Assembly (NCBI RefSeq): GCF_024054555.1
Contig: NZ_JAMXLY010000003.1
Span: forward strand, 56,638 to 120,637
Direction of reading: 5' to 3'
Length of the DNA: 64,000 nt
From: Segatella cerevisiae
GTDB lineage: Bacteria; Bacteroidota; Bacteroidia; Bacteroidales; Bacteroidaceae
A model generated the notes under the pieces. It saw nothing but the letters and a program-made list of their open reading frames with translations. It had not been told where the DNA came from and ran no database searches. A program made the position numbers and the translations under genes. Every line of letters starts with the position of its first letter. The first letter of the stretch is position 1. This document shows, piece after piece, positions 9,098-17,669 of this stretch.

Positions 9098-12058
9098 TTA
9101 GAATTGAAGTCCGACACTTAATGAATAAGTCCTTGGCCGAGGATAGAAGCTCTGGTCTATGCCATTGGGAACTTCAGGATCTACTCCATCATATTTGGTG
9201 ATCGTGAATACATTCTGCATGAGCCCGGACACTGTGAGGTTTGATATCCACTTGTTGACTCTCCCGAAGTTATAGGTCAAACTCAGATTGTCCATTTTCA
9301 GGAAGGACGCATTTTGAACATAATAGTCCGAAAGATACTGACGGGTCTGGAAACCTGTCTTCAGATAACTTCTGTTTAAATTATTCAATTGATAAGAATT
9401 GTAGCTGACGGTCTCCCAGGCGCCCGTACTCATTGCCATGGAATTGAAGACATAATTGCCAATGTTTGCCCTCAAACTCGTACTCAGCGTGAGTTTCTTC
9501 CAACGGACACTTGTGCTGAATCCCATAATGAAATCCGGAGCCGCTGATTTATAATGATACAGATCGGAAGAATTGATTACACCGTCATGATTCAGGTCTG
9601 CATAGGCACCTTCAATCGGCTTGCCTGTTTTCTCATCATACAACTGATGATAGACATAAAACATGTAAGGTTCGTAGCCTTCCGTCAACACCTGAAACTG
9701 ATAGGCATCCACAGACGGACCTACCAAAACGTTAGTAGCCGTCGCACCTTTGACCAAAGAGAGGTTTTTCACCCTCATCTTTTCCCATGTCAGATTATAA
9801 CTTACATTCCATTCCCAGTCCTTCGTCTGTATCGGAACGGCACTGATAGATGCTTCAATACCATGAGAGTCGACATTCCCGACATTCGTCAGAATGCTTT
9901 TTGCGAAATTGGTCCCGGCAGCAGAAGGTACTGTTGCCAACAGGTCTTTCGTCTTACGGCTGTAATAGTCAAAACTGCCGGAAATACGGTTGTCCAAGAA
10001 CCCGAAATCAAAGCCATAATCCCAGGAATGTGTCGTTTCCCACTTCAGATTTGACACATAAGCTTCAGGACGATAGGTATTGACGTATTGACCGTCCATA
10101 TAAGCCATGGCGCCCTCAACACTCTGAGTATAAACGGGCAGATAATTATAATTACCGATGCCGTCCTGCTGGCCTGTTACACCATAACTGACACGAAGTT
10201 TCAAATTACTCAGCACCGGATTGTCTTTGAGCCAGTTTTCCTGTGTCAGAATCCAACCTAATGCGACAGAAGGGAATGTACCCCACCTATTGTCTTTGGA
10301 AAATCTGGAAGTTCCATCCCGACGGACAGTTGCCGTCAACAGATATTTACCACCATAAGAATAGTTCAAGCGGCCATAATAAGAGAGGAGCACATGCCTG
10401 TAATCACTCGCCTTGACAGTAGAAAGGACATCTCCCTTCGCATCAAGCGTATTGTACTGGGGCGTTGCACTCTTCCAATATTGATAATCATATCCGGCCG
10501 TAACATCCACATTACTTTTAGCCGGCTCAAAATAATGAGAATAATTGGCATAGAGCGTCAACAGTCTATTCGTGTTCTTTTGCGGACCATAACCGTAATC
10601 TTCACCAAAAGTCGTGAAATTAGATGCAGCCGTCAGGGGGACATAAACAGTTCCCTTACCTTCTGCCAAGTCTGTTGCTAAAGTGGCATGAAGTTTCAAA
10701 TCAGGGAAGAAATGGACCTTATAATCCAAGTCCAAACTCCCGATAAACCGCTTGATTGTGGATTTAGACGTATATTGGTCTACCAACCCTCTAGGATTAC
10801 ATACGCCTCCGTTAACAGGTTTTCCTGTAGCATCGAGTGCTTCATTGTAGCCGCCGTAAGTCTGGTCTGCCACATATACAGGAATTGTAGGGTTGTACGT
10901 TGCCGCAGCCCAAATAGCACTACTATTATAAAATTGGTTGTTATTATACGTTCCCTTCGCATTTACGGTCACGTGAAGGTGATCTTGGAAAAAAGAAGGG
11001 TTCAACACCACATTCCCTGTCCAGCGTTCGGCATTGTCATTTCTGACCAGACCATCCTGATTAAAATAACCTGTCGATATACGGAAAGGCAGGAATCCGG
11101 TCTTCCCACTAATACTCAGGTTATTATCTGTTCCAAAGGCAGTATGATAAACTTGTTTGTTCCAATCTGTATTGTCAGTACCTAGCAATTTCTGTTGGTC
11201 AGACGTCCCATTTGCCATGATCGTATTGACAAATTCATCCCTGCTCATCATATCAACAAGCTTTGTACGGGTCTGCAAACTATTGGTCGTCGAGAAACTG
11301 ATCTTCGGTTTTCCCTGACTCCCCTTTTTAGTGGTAATGATGATGACGCCATTAGAAGCACGGGAACCATAGATAGCTGTAGAAGAAGCATCCTTGAGGA
11401 CAGTCATAGTCTCAATATCATTAGGATTGATCATACTCAGGAAATTGCTGGAATTACCTGAGATACCTCCACTTTCCAAAGGCACGCCATCCAGGACAAT
11501 CAACGGGTCATTACTTGCATTCAGAGAAGCCCCCCCACGAATACGAATCGTGGAGCCGGCTGTTGCCGAACCCCCATTTGACATGATCTGGACACCAGAT
11601 ACCTTTCCGTTAATCAATTGTTCCGGTGAACTGACCAGTCCTTTATTAAAATCTTTAGACTGGACAGTAGAGACTGAACCCGTCAAATCACTCTTACGGG
11701 TCGTTCCATATCCGATCACGACGACCTCATTCAAGGATTTCTGATCAGGTTGCAACTGAATATCCATCGCCGAAGAAGTGACGGGTACCTCTTTGGTCAC
11801 ATATCCCACATAACTGACTGACAAAGATTTTGTATTATCAGGTATAGAAATTGTAAAGTTACCATCAAGGTCAGTGATGCCACCGCTCTTGATTCCTTTT
11901 GCTGTGACCGTAGCTCCGATAAGGGGAGAGCCATCTGAAGCGTCTCTCACTGTACCTTTAATAGTTCGATTTTGAGCAACTGCTGATAACGAAAAAAAGA
12001 ACAGCATTCCCAATAGCCAAGAAAGCCTTGGAATTAATTTTTCCTTCAATTTTTCCAT
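9098..12058 (-). CDS. SusC/RagA-like TonB-dependent transporter (galactan PUL)
   Basis: Outer-membrane 22-strand barrel that imports oligosaccharides using TonB energy. At 986 residues it has a Sec signal (ends SAVAQ, about residue 29), a carboxypeptidase-regulatory-like beta domain at about 31-105 ('GTVRDASDGSPLIGATV'), the plug start 'NEVVVIGYG', a plug with 'GSRASNGVIIITTKKG', and a C-terminal barrel ending in '...SLSVGLQF' with terminal Phe. First gene of the galactan operon; paired with the SusD 10 bp downstream. Upstream lie a candidate -7 box at 12093-12100 and direct repeats at 12179-12255. Confidence 0.95.
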   Translation of the reverse strand: MEKLKEKLIPRLSWLLGMLFFFSLSAVAQNRTIKGTVRDASDGSPLIGATVTAKGIKSGGITDLDGNFTISIPDNTKSLSVSYVGYVTKEVPVTSSAMDIQLQPDQKSLNEVVVIGYGTTRKSDLTGSVSTVQSKDFNKGLVSSPEQLINGKVSGVQIMSNGGSATAGSTIRIRGGASLNASNDPLIVLDGVPLESGGISGNSSNFLSMINPNDIETMTVLKDASSTAIYGSRASNGVIIITTKKGSQGKPKISFSTTNSLQTRTKLVDMMSRDEFVNTIMANGTSDQQKLLGTDNTDWNKQVYHTAFGTDNNLSISGKTGFLPFRISTGYFNQDGLVRNDNAERWTGNVVLNPSFFQDHLHVTVNAKGTYNNNQFYNSSAIWAAATYNPTIPVYVADQTYGGYNEALDATGKPVNGGVCNPRGLVDQYTSKSTIKRFIGSLDLDYKVHFFPDLKLHATLATDLAEGKGTVYVPLTAASNFTTFGEDYGYGPQKNTNRLLTLYANYSHYFEPAKSNVDVTAGYDYQYWKSATPQYNTLDAKGDVLSTVKASDYRHVLLSYYGRLNYSYGGKYLLTATVRRDGTSRFSKDNRWGTFPSVALGWILTQENWLKDNPVLSNLKLRVSYGVTGQQDGIGNYNYLPVYTQSVEGAMAYMDGQYVNTYRPEAYVSNLKWETTHSWDYGFDFGFLDNRISGSFDYYSRKTKDLLATVPSAAGTNFAKSILTNVGNVDSHGIEASISAVPIQTKDWEWNVSYNLTWEKMRVKNLSLVKGATATNVLVGPSVDAYQFQVLTEGYEPYMFYVYHQLYDEKTGKPIEGAYADLNHDGVINSSDLYHYKSAAPDFIMGFSTSVRWKKLTLSTSLRANIGNYVFNSMAMSTGAWETVSYNSYQLNNLNRSYLKTGFQTRQYLSDYYVQNASFLKMDNLSLTYNFGRVNKWISNLTVSGLMQNVFTITKYDGVDPEVPNGIDQSFYPRPRTYSLSVGLQF

Positions 12059-12092
12059 GTACGGTTTTTAGTTTTTAGTTTAAATGATGTCC

Positions 12093-12100
12093 CAAAATTA
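12093..12100 (-). promoter_or_regulatory. Candidate -7 box for galactan SusC
   Basis: The minus strand reads TAATTTTG, matching the Bacteroidota -7 consensus TAnnTTTG, 35 bp before the SusC start. No good -33 TTTG stands at the usual distance, which would fit an activator-dependent promoter. Confidence 0.45.
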
Positions 12101-12178
12101 TATATAAAGGTAACTTCAATGAGTCTTATTTTGGACAAAAGCAGTCACAAAACAGACATCACAGGGTATACTGCCCTT

Positions 12179-12255
12179 CAATTAACTCTTATTAACTAAA
12201 AACCGTCTCAATTCAGTCTTTAAAACACTTGTTGTCTCAATTTAGACTTTAAATC
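12179..12255. repeat. Tandem direct repeats upstream of galactan SusC, probable regulator site
   Basis: Two 22-bp direct repeats at 12205-12226 and 12234-12255 agree at 19 of 22 positions (both begin GTCTCAATT and contain CTTTAAA). A weaker third copy has its CAATT at 12179. The CAATT cores are spaced 30 and 29 bp apart. They lie 79-160 bp upstream of the candidate -7 box of SusC, where a PUL activator would bind. Confidence 0.6.
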
Positions 12256-12264
12256 AACACATAA

Positions 12265-12300
12265 AAAGAGGTGACCATCACTTTCGGTAGCCACCTCTTT
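12265..12300 (-). terminator. Terminator after the xylan-PUL SusD
   Basis: Perfect 9-bp arms AAAGAGGTG (12265-12273) and CACCTCTTT (12292-12300), followed on the minus strand by a short T-rich stretch. It lies 33 bp beyond the SusD stop and separates the xylan operon from the galactan operon. Confidence 0.7.
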
Positions 12301-12332
12301 CAAACATAATTCAACCCCTATTTCGGTATTTA

Positions 12333-14333
12333 TCAATTATTATATCCTGGATTTTGAAATGCAGTCTTTTCATCATCTGTCATTTGTAAAGCATCTATTT
12401 GCCCTTGTGGAATAGGCCGAAGATAATCCTGTGGTGTTATTGTACGGGTAATAACTTCAGGATTATGATCTCCTGCTTGTATGCCACAGATACTATAAGT
12501 ACCAGCTTTAGTTGCCCAAGTTTGTGTACGCACAAGATCCCACCAACGATATCCTTCGCCAAATAATTCTCGACTACGTTCTTCTAGAATATAATCAACC
12601 GTAATAGTTGCGGGGGTTTCAGCAACCATCTCCTTACTATAATCAGCCACTTTTACGCGTTGTCGATTATTGTCATAAGTCCATACTCCTGCGCGCGCCC
12701 TGATGACATTAATCAAGTCTCTTGCAGAAAATCCGCTTTGAGTTTTCGCCCCTTTTACTGCCGCCTCAGCAGCAATAAAATAAAGTTCCGAAAATTTCAG
12801 AATTGGATAAGGACGAGGACTATCACCATTAGGTTTGCCCAAACCTGTACCATTATCTGTACGGTAAATGCCGTTTTTCCAATTATTCAGATAAGCATAA
12901 CGACTAATCCCTGAAGGATTAATAACATAGTCAGCTCGTCCTGGCAATACTCCTGCCCCTACATTACTGTAGCCTGCACTACTGGACCCATCTCCTGCGA
13001 CATTTTTTGTTCCAGATACTGGATAAATTACATTAGGATTATCTTCATCGAGGAATGTTAAAACAGAGTCTTCCGGTGCAATTGGAAGATTATTCGCATT
13101 ATACATAACTTTAACATCTTTCAGATCACTAGTTTTCTCCCAATTACCTCGAAACTGATATGCAAAAGTTCCATCATATCTAGAATCGTACTTTTTATCT
13201 GCAAAAATTTTAGTCGACACTTCTATTGGCGTTGCCATTTCCTTCCAAGGACGATCTTTCCCTTGGACGGCCTCACGTTGAACTGTACGTGTTTTGTCCC
13301 AACTAGTAGCACTCTTTGAACTTTCCAAGAAAGTGTAATCCCAACGACACATCCATCTTGCAAAATTACCTGGGGAAGTTCCACTAGAATAATCTGCATT
13401 CGTTCCTCCATCATAATAACTACTATTTTGTGTATGATCAGCATAGAGCAAAATTTCATTATTACGATCATTATTACCTACATTAACCAAGTAGAAAGAC
13501 TTCTGTAAACCAAAAGGACCTGGGTTTTGAATAGCAGTTAAAGCTATATCATATGCCTGTTGGAAATACCACAAGGCATCATGACCATCAGGATCCGTGC
13601 GATCGCTTTCAGGATAAGTAGGGATATTATTAGGATTTTGTAGCCACCAGCCATAAGTCAAATATGCCTTTGCTAGAACTAGACGAGCGGCTGTTTTAGT
13701 AACACCCCCAGTCACTCTACCCGTTTCAGGCAAATTTTGAATGGCCGTAATCAAATCAGGGAATACAGCTTTTGTATATATTTCAGGAACAGTATTACGC
13801 TTAGAAATACGAACGGCATTCGTATTAAATTTCAACTCTCCAGCACCTAAGTCAAGAGGTACACCTCCAAAAGTCTGTACCAGTTCAAAATAGTCCAAGG
13901 CGCGGAAGAACCTTGCTTCAGAGAGAAGAGACTCACTGATACCAGCAGAGGAGCCATTTTCCAGTACACCACTGGCAGTATTGATGTCCGTAAAAGCCAC
14001 ATTCCAGAGAACGTCAGCACGACAATTAGAAGCATTTAGATCTCCCTGTCCGGACATATCAATCGGAAGGTCATTCCCGTTACCCCCGTGTCCGTATGTA
14101 TATTCATCCGTACCAGTCTCATTAGCAATCAGCCAATAACCATTACCCCAATAATACCGAAGATTAGCATAAAGAGCCGTAATACCCGCCTTGACACCAG
14201 CCTCAGTCTTAAAATATTCTGGAGTATAACCTTCACGGTCTGTTTCCTCTAAAATATTAGAGCATCCCGAAAAGGTGATCCCCAGGACTAAAATGCCCAC
14301 TGCTATTTTTATACTGTAATTTTTCATTATCAT
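12333..14333 (-). CDS. SusD/RagB-like outer-membrane lipoprotein (xylan PUL)
   Basis: Surface lid of the second SusCD importer, 666 residues, longer than the galactan SusD. Lipoprotein signal with Cys24 (ITFSGC); an ATG two codons downstream (14327) is an equally good start. Family landmarks: 'TEAGVKAGITALYANLR', 'FFRALDYFELVQTFGGVPL' at about 140-160, 'AARLVLAKAYLTYGWWL', 'PILKFSELYFIAAEAAVKG' and 'DYILEERSRELFGEGYRWWDLVR'. It starts 5 bp after the SusC stop. The aromatic-rich middle (around residues 280-350) would form the ligand platform. Xylan binding is inferred from the neighbouring GH67, GH115 and GH10 genes. Confidence 0.95.
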   Translation of the reverse strand: MIMKNYSIKIAVGILVLGITFSGCSNILEETDREGYTPEYFKTEAGVKAGITALYANLRYYWGNGYWLIANETGTDEYTYGHGGNGNDLPIDMSGQGDLNASNCRADVLWNVAFTDINTASGVLENGSSAGISESLLSEARFFRALDYFELVQTFGGVPLDLGAGELKFNTNAVRISKRNTVPEIYTKAVFPDLITAIQNLPETGRVTGGVTKTAARLVLAKAYLTYGWWLQNPNNIPTYPESDRTDPDGHDALWYFQQAYDIALTAIQNPGPFGLQKSFYLVNVGNNDRNNEILLYADHTQNSSYYDGGTNADYSSGTSPGNFARWMCRWDYTFLESSKSATSWDKTRTVQREAVQGKDRPWKEMATPIEVSTKIFADKKYDSRYDGTFAYQFRGNWEKTSDLKDVKVMYNANNLPIAPEDSVLTFLDEDNPNVIYPVSGTKNVAGDGSSSAGYSNVGAGVLPGRADYVINPSGISRYAYLNNWKNGIYRTDNGTGLGKPNGDSPRPYPILKFSELYFIAAEAAVKGAKTQSGFSARDLINVIRARAGVWTYDNNRQRVKVADYSKEMVAETPATITVDYILEERSRELFGEGYRWWDLVRTQTWATKAGTYSICGIQAGDHNPEVITRTITPQDYLRPIPQGQIDALQMTDDEKTAFQNPGYNN

Positions 14334-14338
14334 AAATT

Positions 14339-17300
14339 TTAAAAGGTAATATTCAATCCAAGAAGCCAGTTACGTGTAGAAGGCGTGTTATAGCCTACCA
14401 CTAATAAGCGAGAAGGATAGAATGAGGTGACAGCCTGATTCTCATCACCGTATGAATTAGTTTCGGGATCCATTCCCGACTCATCATGATAAGGTGAGAA
14501 CAGCACAAACGGATTCTGAACAGTGGCATAGACACGAACTTTTGTGATACCACATCTCTTGAGCCACGAGTCTGTCAGATTATATCCTAATGTAATAGTG
14601 CGTATCTTCAGATAAGAACCGCTGAAGTATCCCAGGGAATTACCATATTTCGGATTGTTACTACTCTCTATACCTCCCGGCTTAGGATAGTCATTTGTAG
14701 GATTATCCTCTGTCCAGTAGTTAACCTTTATATTGTTTCTACGCCCACTCAGCATATTCAGGTATCCCTGAGCGCCATAGAGAGTACTGATCAAAGTTCC
14801 TCCATGACGGAATGAAGCTACTAAAGAAATATCCATATTTTTATAAGCTACACGAGTATTGAAGCCACCTTCCCAGTCCGGATCAACCTTCATGATCTGA
14901 CGGTCAGCTTCACCATAAACACGTGTAGGATTCCCATTTTTATCATAGTCACCATTATACTTGATTTTAATCATACCAGCATTTCCACCAGGCTCAGCAA
15001 TCTGACGTACAGCTTCCTCATCTGTTTGCCAAATACCTATTTTTTTATAATCATAAATCACATTAATTGGATGTCCAACAAACCACCAGTTACTTTCATC
15101 ACGACTTGCTCCAGAAGCTAATGAAACTAAGTTATTTTGATTGGTGTAAAAATTAAGTCCGGCCTCCCAAGTCCAACCATTTTGATGATCTATGATAGTG
15201 CCATTAAGAGAAAGTTCAAAACCCTTATTTCTAGTCTTACCTACATTAGCCATATAACTCCCCACACCAGAAGTTGCAGGAAGATTAACGCTCATTAATA
15301 AATCCTCGGTATTTTGAACATAATATTCTACTGTACCATTTATTCTTCCCTTTAAAAAACTAAAGTCTAAACCAAAATTCCAAGTCTTTGAATATTCCCA
15401 ACCTAATGCCTCATTCGGCAATGAAGTTACATACATCCCAATTGCATTAGTATCTCCGAAATTATAAGGTCGTGTAGATAATTGGCCTAATGTAGAGTAT
15501 GGATTAACTGACTGATTGGAAGTTTCACCATAGCCAATACGTAATTTAAGGTTTTCTATCCATTTAAAATCTTCCATAAATTTTTCTCTGGCAATATTCC
15601 AGCCAGCAGAGATAGCTGGATAAGTGTGCCATTTATGTCCTTCAGCCAATCGAGAAGAACCATCTGCACGGATAGCAGCACTAATCATATACCTATTATC
15701 ATAGTTGTACATCACACGTCCCATGAAGGATTCCAGTCCACTCTTATAATAGATTTGTTTGGCCGGGTCAACCGTCACATTCTCAGCTTGACCAATGTTA
15801 TAGAATTGAAAATTAGAAGGTACTTTCAGACCGTACATATATGTTTGTTTATATACGGTTTGTTCAGCTGAATATAATGCAACAGCGTTAATCGTATGTT
15901 TTCCAATTGTTTTATCATAAGAAAGCATATGCTCTATAGCCCAATTCGTAGTAGTATTCTGTTGAGATGTAGCGTGAGAATCGGCAGTAGCATTATCAGA
16001 AAAGATTCCTGTGCCTACATAATTACCATAATCACTATGACGATAATTAAGACCTAAATTAATGCGATATTTTAATCCATTCAAATAAGGTATACTTAAT
16101 TCTCCATATAGATTATTATAAGATCCATACGCCTTAGTCTGGTCCTTGAAATTGTCTCCAAGATTTTCTATAGTAGACTTTGTATATACCCACTGGGTAT
16201 CAGAAGCCATATTTACCCTTTGCTTTAAAGTACCATCTGCATTATAAGGATTAGTAACAGGTGTAGATGTTAATGTGCCATATAAACCAAGACCTGCTCC
16301 ATTTGTAATACTATAGTTACTATTCGTATTAAATCCCACTTTCACATATTTCCCTATGTTCTGATCAATGGCCCCATGTAGTGAATACCGATTAAAGTTT
16401 TGGGTAGGGACAACGGATTCATCACGATAATAAGCTAATCCAAAATTGTAACTTCCATGTTGAGAGCCTCCAGAAACTCCAATATCCTGATTAGTCGTCA
16501 TTCCCGTTTTGAAGAGTAAATCCTGCCAATCTGTATCAACACTACCATCTTCGCCCCAAGGCTTTTCATCTGTACCATATTGATATTTATTAGCATATTT
16601 ACGCAATTTCGTAAATTCTTCTGCATTCATCATAGGATATCGGTGAAACAACGTTTTGACCCCAAAGTAGCCATTATAAGTGACTGTAGCTTTTTGGTCC
16701 TGGTAACCTTTATAAGTAGAAATGATAATAACACCATTAGCTCCTCTAGATCCATAAATAGCTGTCGCTGAAGCATCTTTCAAAATATCCATACTTTTAA
16801 TATTATTCGGGTCAATATCGTTAATACTTCCAGCAAATGGAATTCCATCAAGAACAACTAAAGGATCATTACTTGCAGTTAAAGAGCGAGTACCACGAAT
16901 ACGGATCTGCATAGAGGCCCCTGGTTTAGAAGAAGTTTGCGACATCTCTACCCCCGCGACACGACCTTGAAGCGCTTCCGTAATATTCGATCCGGGAACT
17001 TCACGCATAACATCACCCTTGATATTTGCTACAGAACCAGTTACCGCTTCTTTCCTCTGTGTACCATATCCAATGACTACAACATCATTGAGGCTACGTC
17101 CCTCTTCTTTCATGGATATTTTAAGAACGCTTTGATTTCCAACAACCACCTCATTCGTATTATACCCCACATAAGAGATAACCAAAGTAGCCCCAGATTT
17201 AACATTGATGCTAAATTTCCCATCCATATCAGAAATTGTACCATTATCAGTACCCTTTTCTTTAATAGTTGCCCCTATCAGAGGTCCCATAGCATCAGAA

Positions 17301-17440
17301 ACTATTCCTGTAACCTTTTTAGATTGTTGGACTATATAAACAGAATGCATTCTCTCTCTGGAATAAATTTGAAGTGTAAAGAGAGAGACTGTTAAGCACA
17401 GCCCCAGCAACAAGATTATCTTTTTTGATCTTACATCCAT
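14339..17440 (-). CDS. SusC/RagA-like TonB-dependent transporter (xylan PUL)
   Basis: Outer-membrane importer of about 1033 residues. I prefer the ATG at 17440 (MDVRSKKIILLLGLCLTV) because it begins a normal signal peptide; an in-frame ATG at 17512 adds 24 residues (MKSKKCINCALLF...) with no leader character. After the signal comes a carboxypeptidase-regulatory-like domain ('VTGIVSDAMGPLIGATI'), the plug start 'NDVVVIGYGTQRKE', 'GSRGANGVIIISTYKG', and a barrel ending 'NWLLGLNITF'. It sits 229 bp after GH35 with its own candidate promoter and repeat cluster between, so it can be transcribed apart from the enzymes upstream. Paired with the SusD 5 bp downstream. Confidence 0.93.
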   Translation of the reverse strand: MDVRSKKIILLLGLCLTVSLFTLQIYSRERMHSVYIVQQSKKVTGIVSDAMGPLIGATIKEKGTDNGTISDMDGKFSINVKSGATLVISYVGYNTNEVVVGNQSVLKISMKEEGRSLNDVVVIGYGTQRKEAVTGSVANIKGDVMREVPGSNITEALQGRVAGVEMSQTSSKPGASMQIRIRGTRSLTASNDPLVVLDGIPFAGSINDIDPNNIKSMDILKDASATAIYGSRGANGVIIISTYKGYQDQKATVTYNGYFGVKTLFHRYPMMNAEEFTKLRKYANKYQYGTDEKPWGEDGSVDTDWQDLLFKTGMTTNQDIGVSGGSQHGSYNFGLAYYRDESVVPTQNFNRYSLHGAIDQNIGKYVKVGFNTNSNYSITNGAGLGLYGTLTSTPVTNPYNADGTLKQRVNMASDTQWVYTKSTIENLGDNFKDQTKAYGSYNNLYGELSIPYLNGLKYRINLGLNYRHSDYGNYVGTGIFSDNATADSHATSQQNTTTNWAIEHMLSYDKTIGKHTINAVALYSAEQTVYKQTYMYGLKVPSNFQFYNIGQAENVTVDPAKQIYYKSGLESFMGRVMYNYDNRYMISAAIRADGSSRLAEGHKWHTYPAISAGWNIAREKFMEDFKWIENLKLRIGYGETSNQSVNPYSTLGQLSTRPYNFGDTNAIGMYVTSLPNEALGWEYSKTWNFGLDFSFLKGRINGTVEYYVQNTEDLLMSVNLPATSGVGSYMANVGKTRNKGFELSLNGTIIDHQNGWTWEAGLNFYTNQNNLVSLASGASRDESNWWFVGHPINVIYDYKKIGIWQTDEEAVRQIAEPGGNAGMIKIKYNGDYDKNGNPTRVYGEADRQIMKVDPDWEGGFNTRVAYKNMDISLVASFRHGGTLISTLYGAQGYLNMLSGRRNNIKVNYWTEDNPTNDYPKPGGIESSNNPKYGNSLGYFSGSYLKIRTITLGYNLTDSWLKRCGITKVRVYATVQNPFVLFSPYHDESGMDPETNSYGDENQAVTSFYPSRLLVVGYNTPSTRNWLLGLNITF

Positions 17441-17555
17441 AATTAAGTTTTTCTTAGTATTATAATTTTTATTGAACAACAAGGCACAGTTTATGCACTT
17501 TTTACTTTTCATGATACATAGGCCAAATTTTTAGTTATTAAGATGTTAATTGCTG

Positions 17556-17563
17556 CAAATATA
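17556..17563 (-). promoter_or_regulatory. Candidate -7 box for xylan SusC
   Basis: The minus strand reads TATATTTG (consensus TAnnTTTG). It would place the transcript start about 110 nt before the ATG at 17440. No clear -33 TTTG is present; the phased repeats at 17596-17622 occupy the upstream region instead. Confidence 0.5.
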
Positions 17564-17595
17564 ATAATATTTCCATATCATGCATACAGCTTTAT

Positions 17596-17622
17596 GTATC
17601 ATAAACGTATCAAATTGTATCA
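17596..17622. promoter_or_regulatory. Helically phased GTATCA triplet, probable regulator site
   Basis: GTATCA occurs at 17596-17601, 17607-17612 and 17617-17622, spaced 11 and 10 bp, so all face one side of the helix. The cluster starts 33 bp upstream of the SusC -7 box. Its core CGTATCAAATT (17606-17616) is matched by CGTTACAAATT in the divergent GH115/SGNH control region at 27847-27857. Confidence 0.55.
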
Positions 17623-17669
17623 TTTTGTTTTAGGCGAGTACTTACTGGAATTCCCGTTATTTTATGGTC

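Noticed and set aside
9087..9117. Longer starts for SusD, GH115 and the SusE-like protein
   Set aside because: The upstream in-frame codons at 9117 (GTG), 27755 (TTG) and 7498 (GTG) are not ATG, and the internal ATGs begin normal signal peptides.
10688..11185. 165-codon plus-strand frame opposite the galactan SusC
   Set aside because: Its translation is a Cys/Arg/Ile-rich shadow with no recognisable domain, and the opposite strand encodes a complete SusC.
12205..12255. Possible CRISPR-like repeats
   Set aside because: Only two good copies, a 7-bp spacer between them and an upstream-of-SusC position; a regulator site explains it better, and no cas genes are present.
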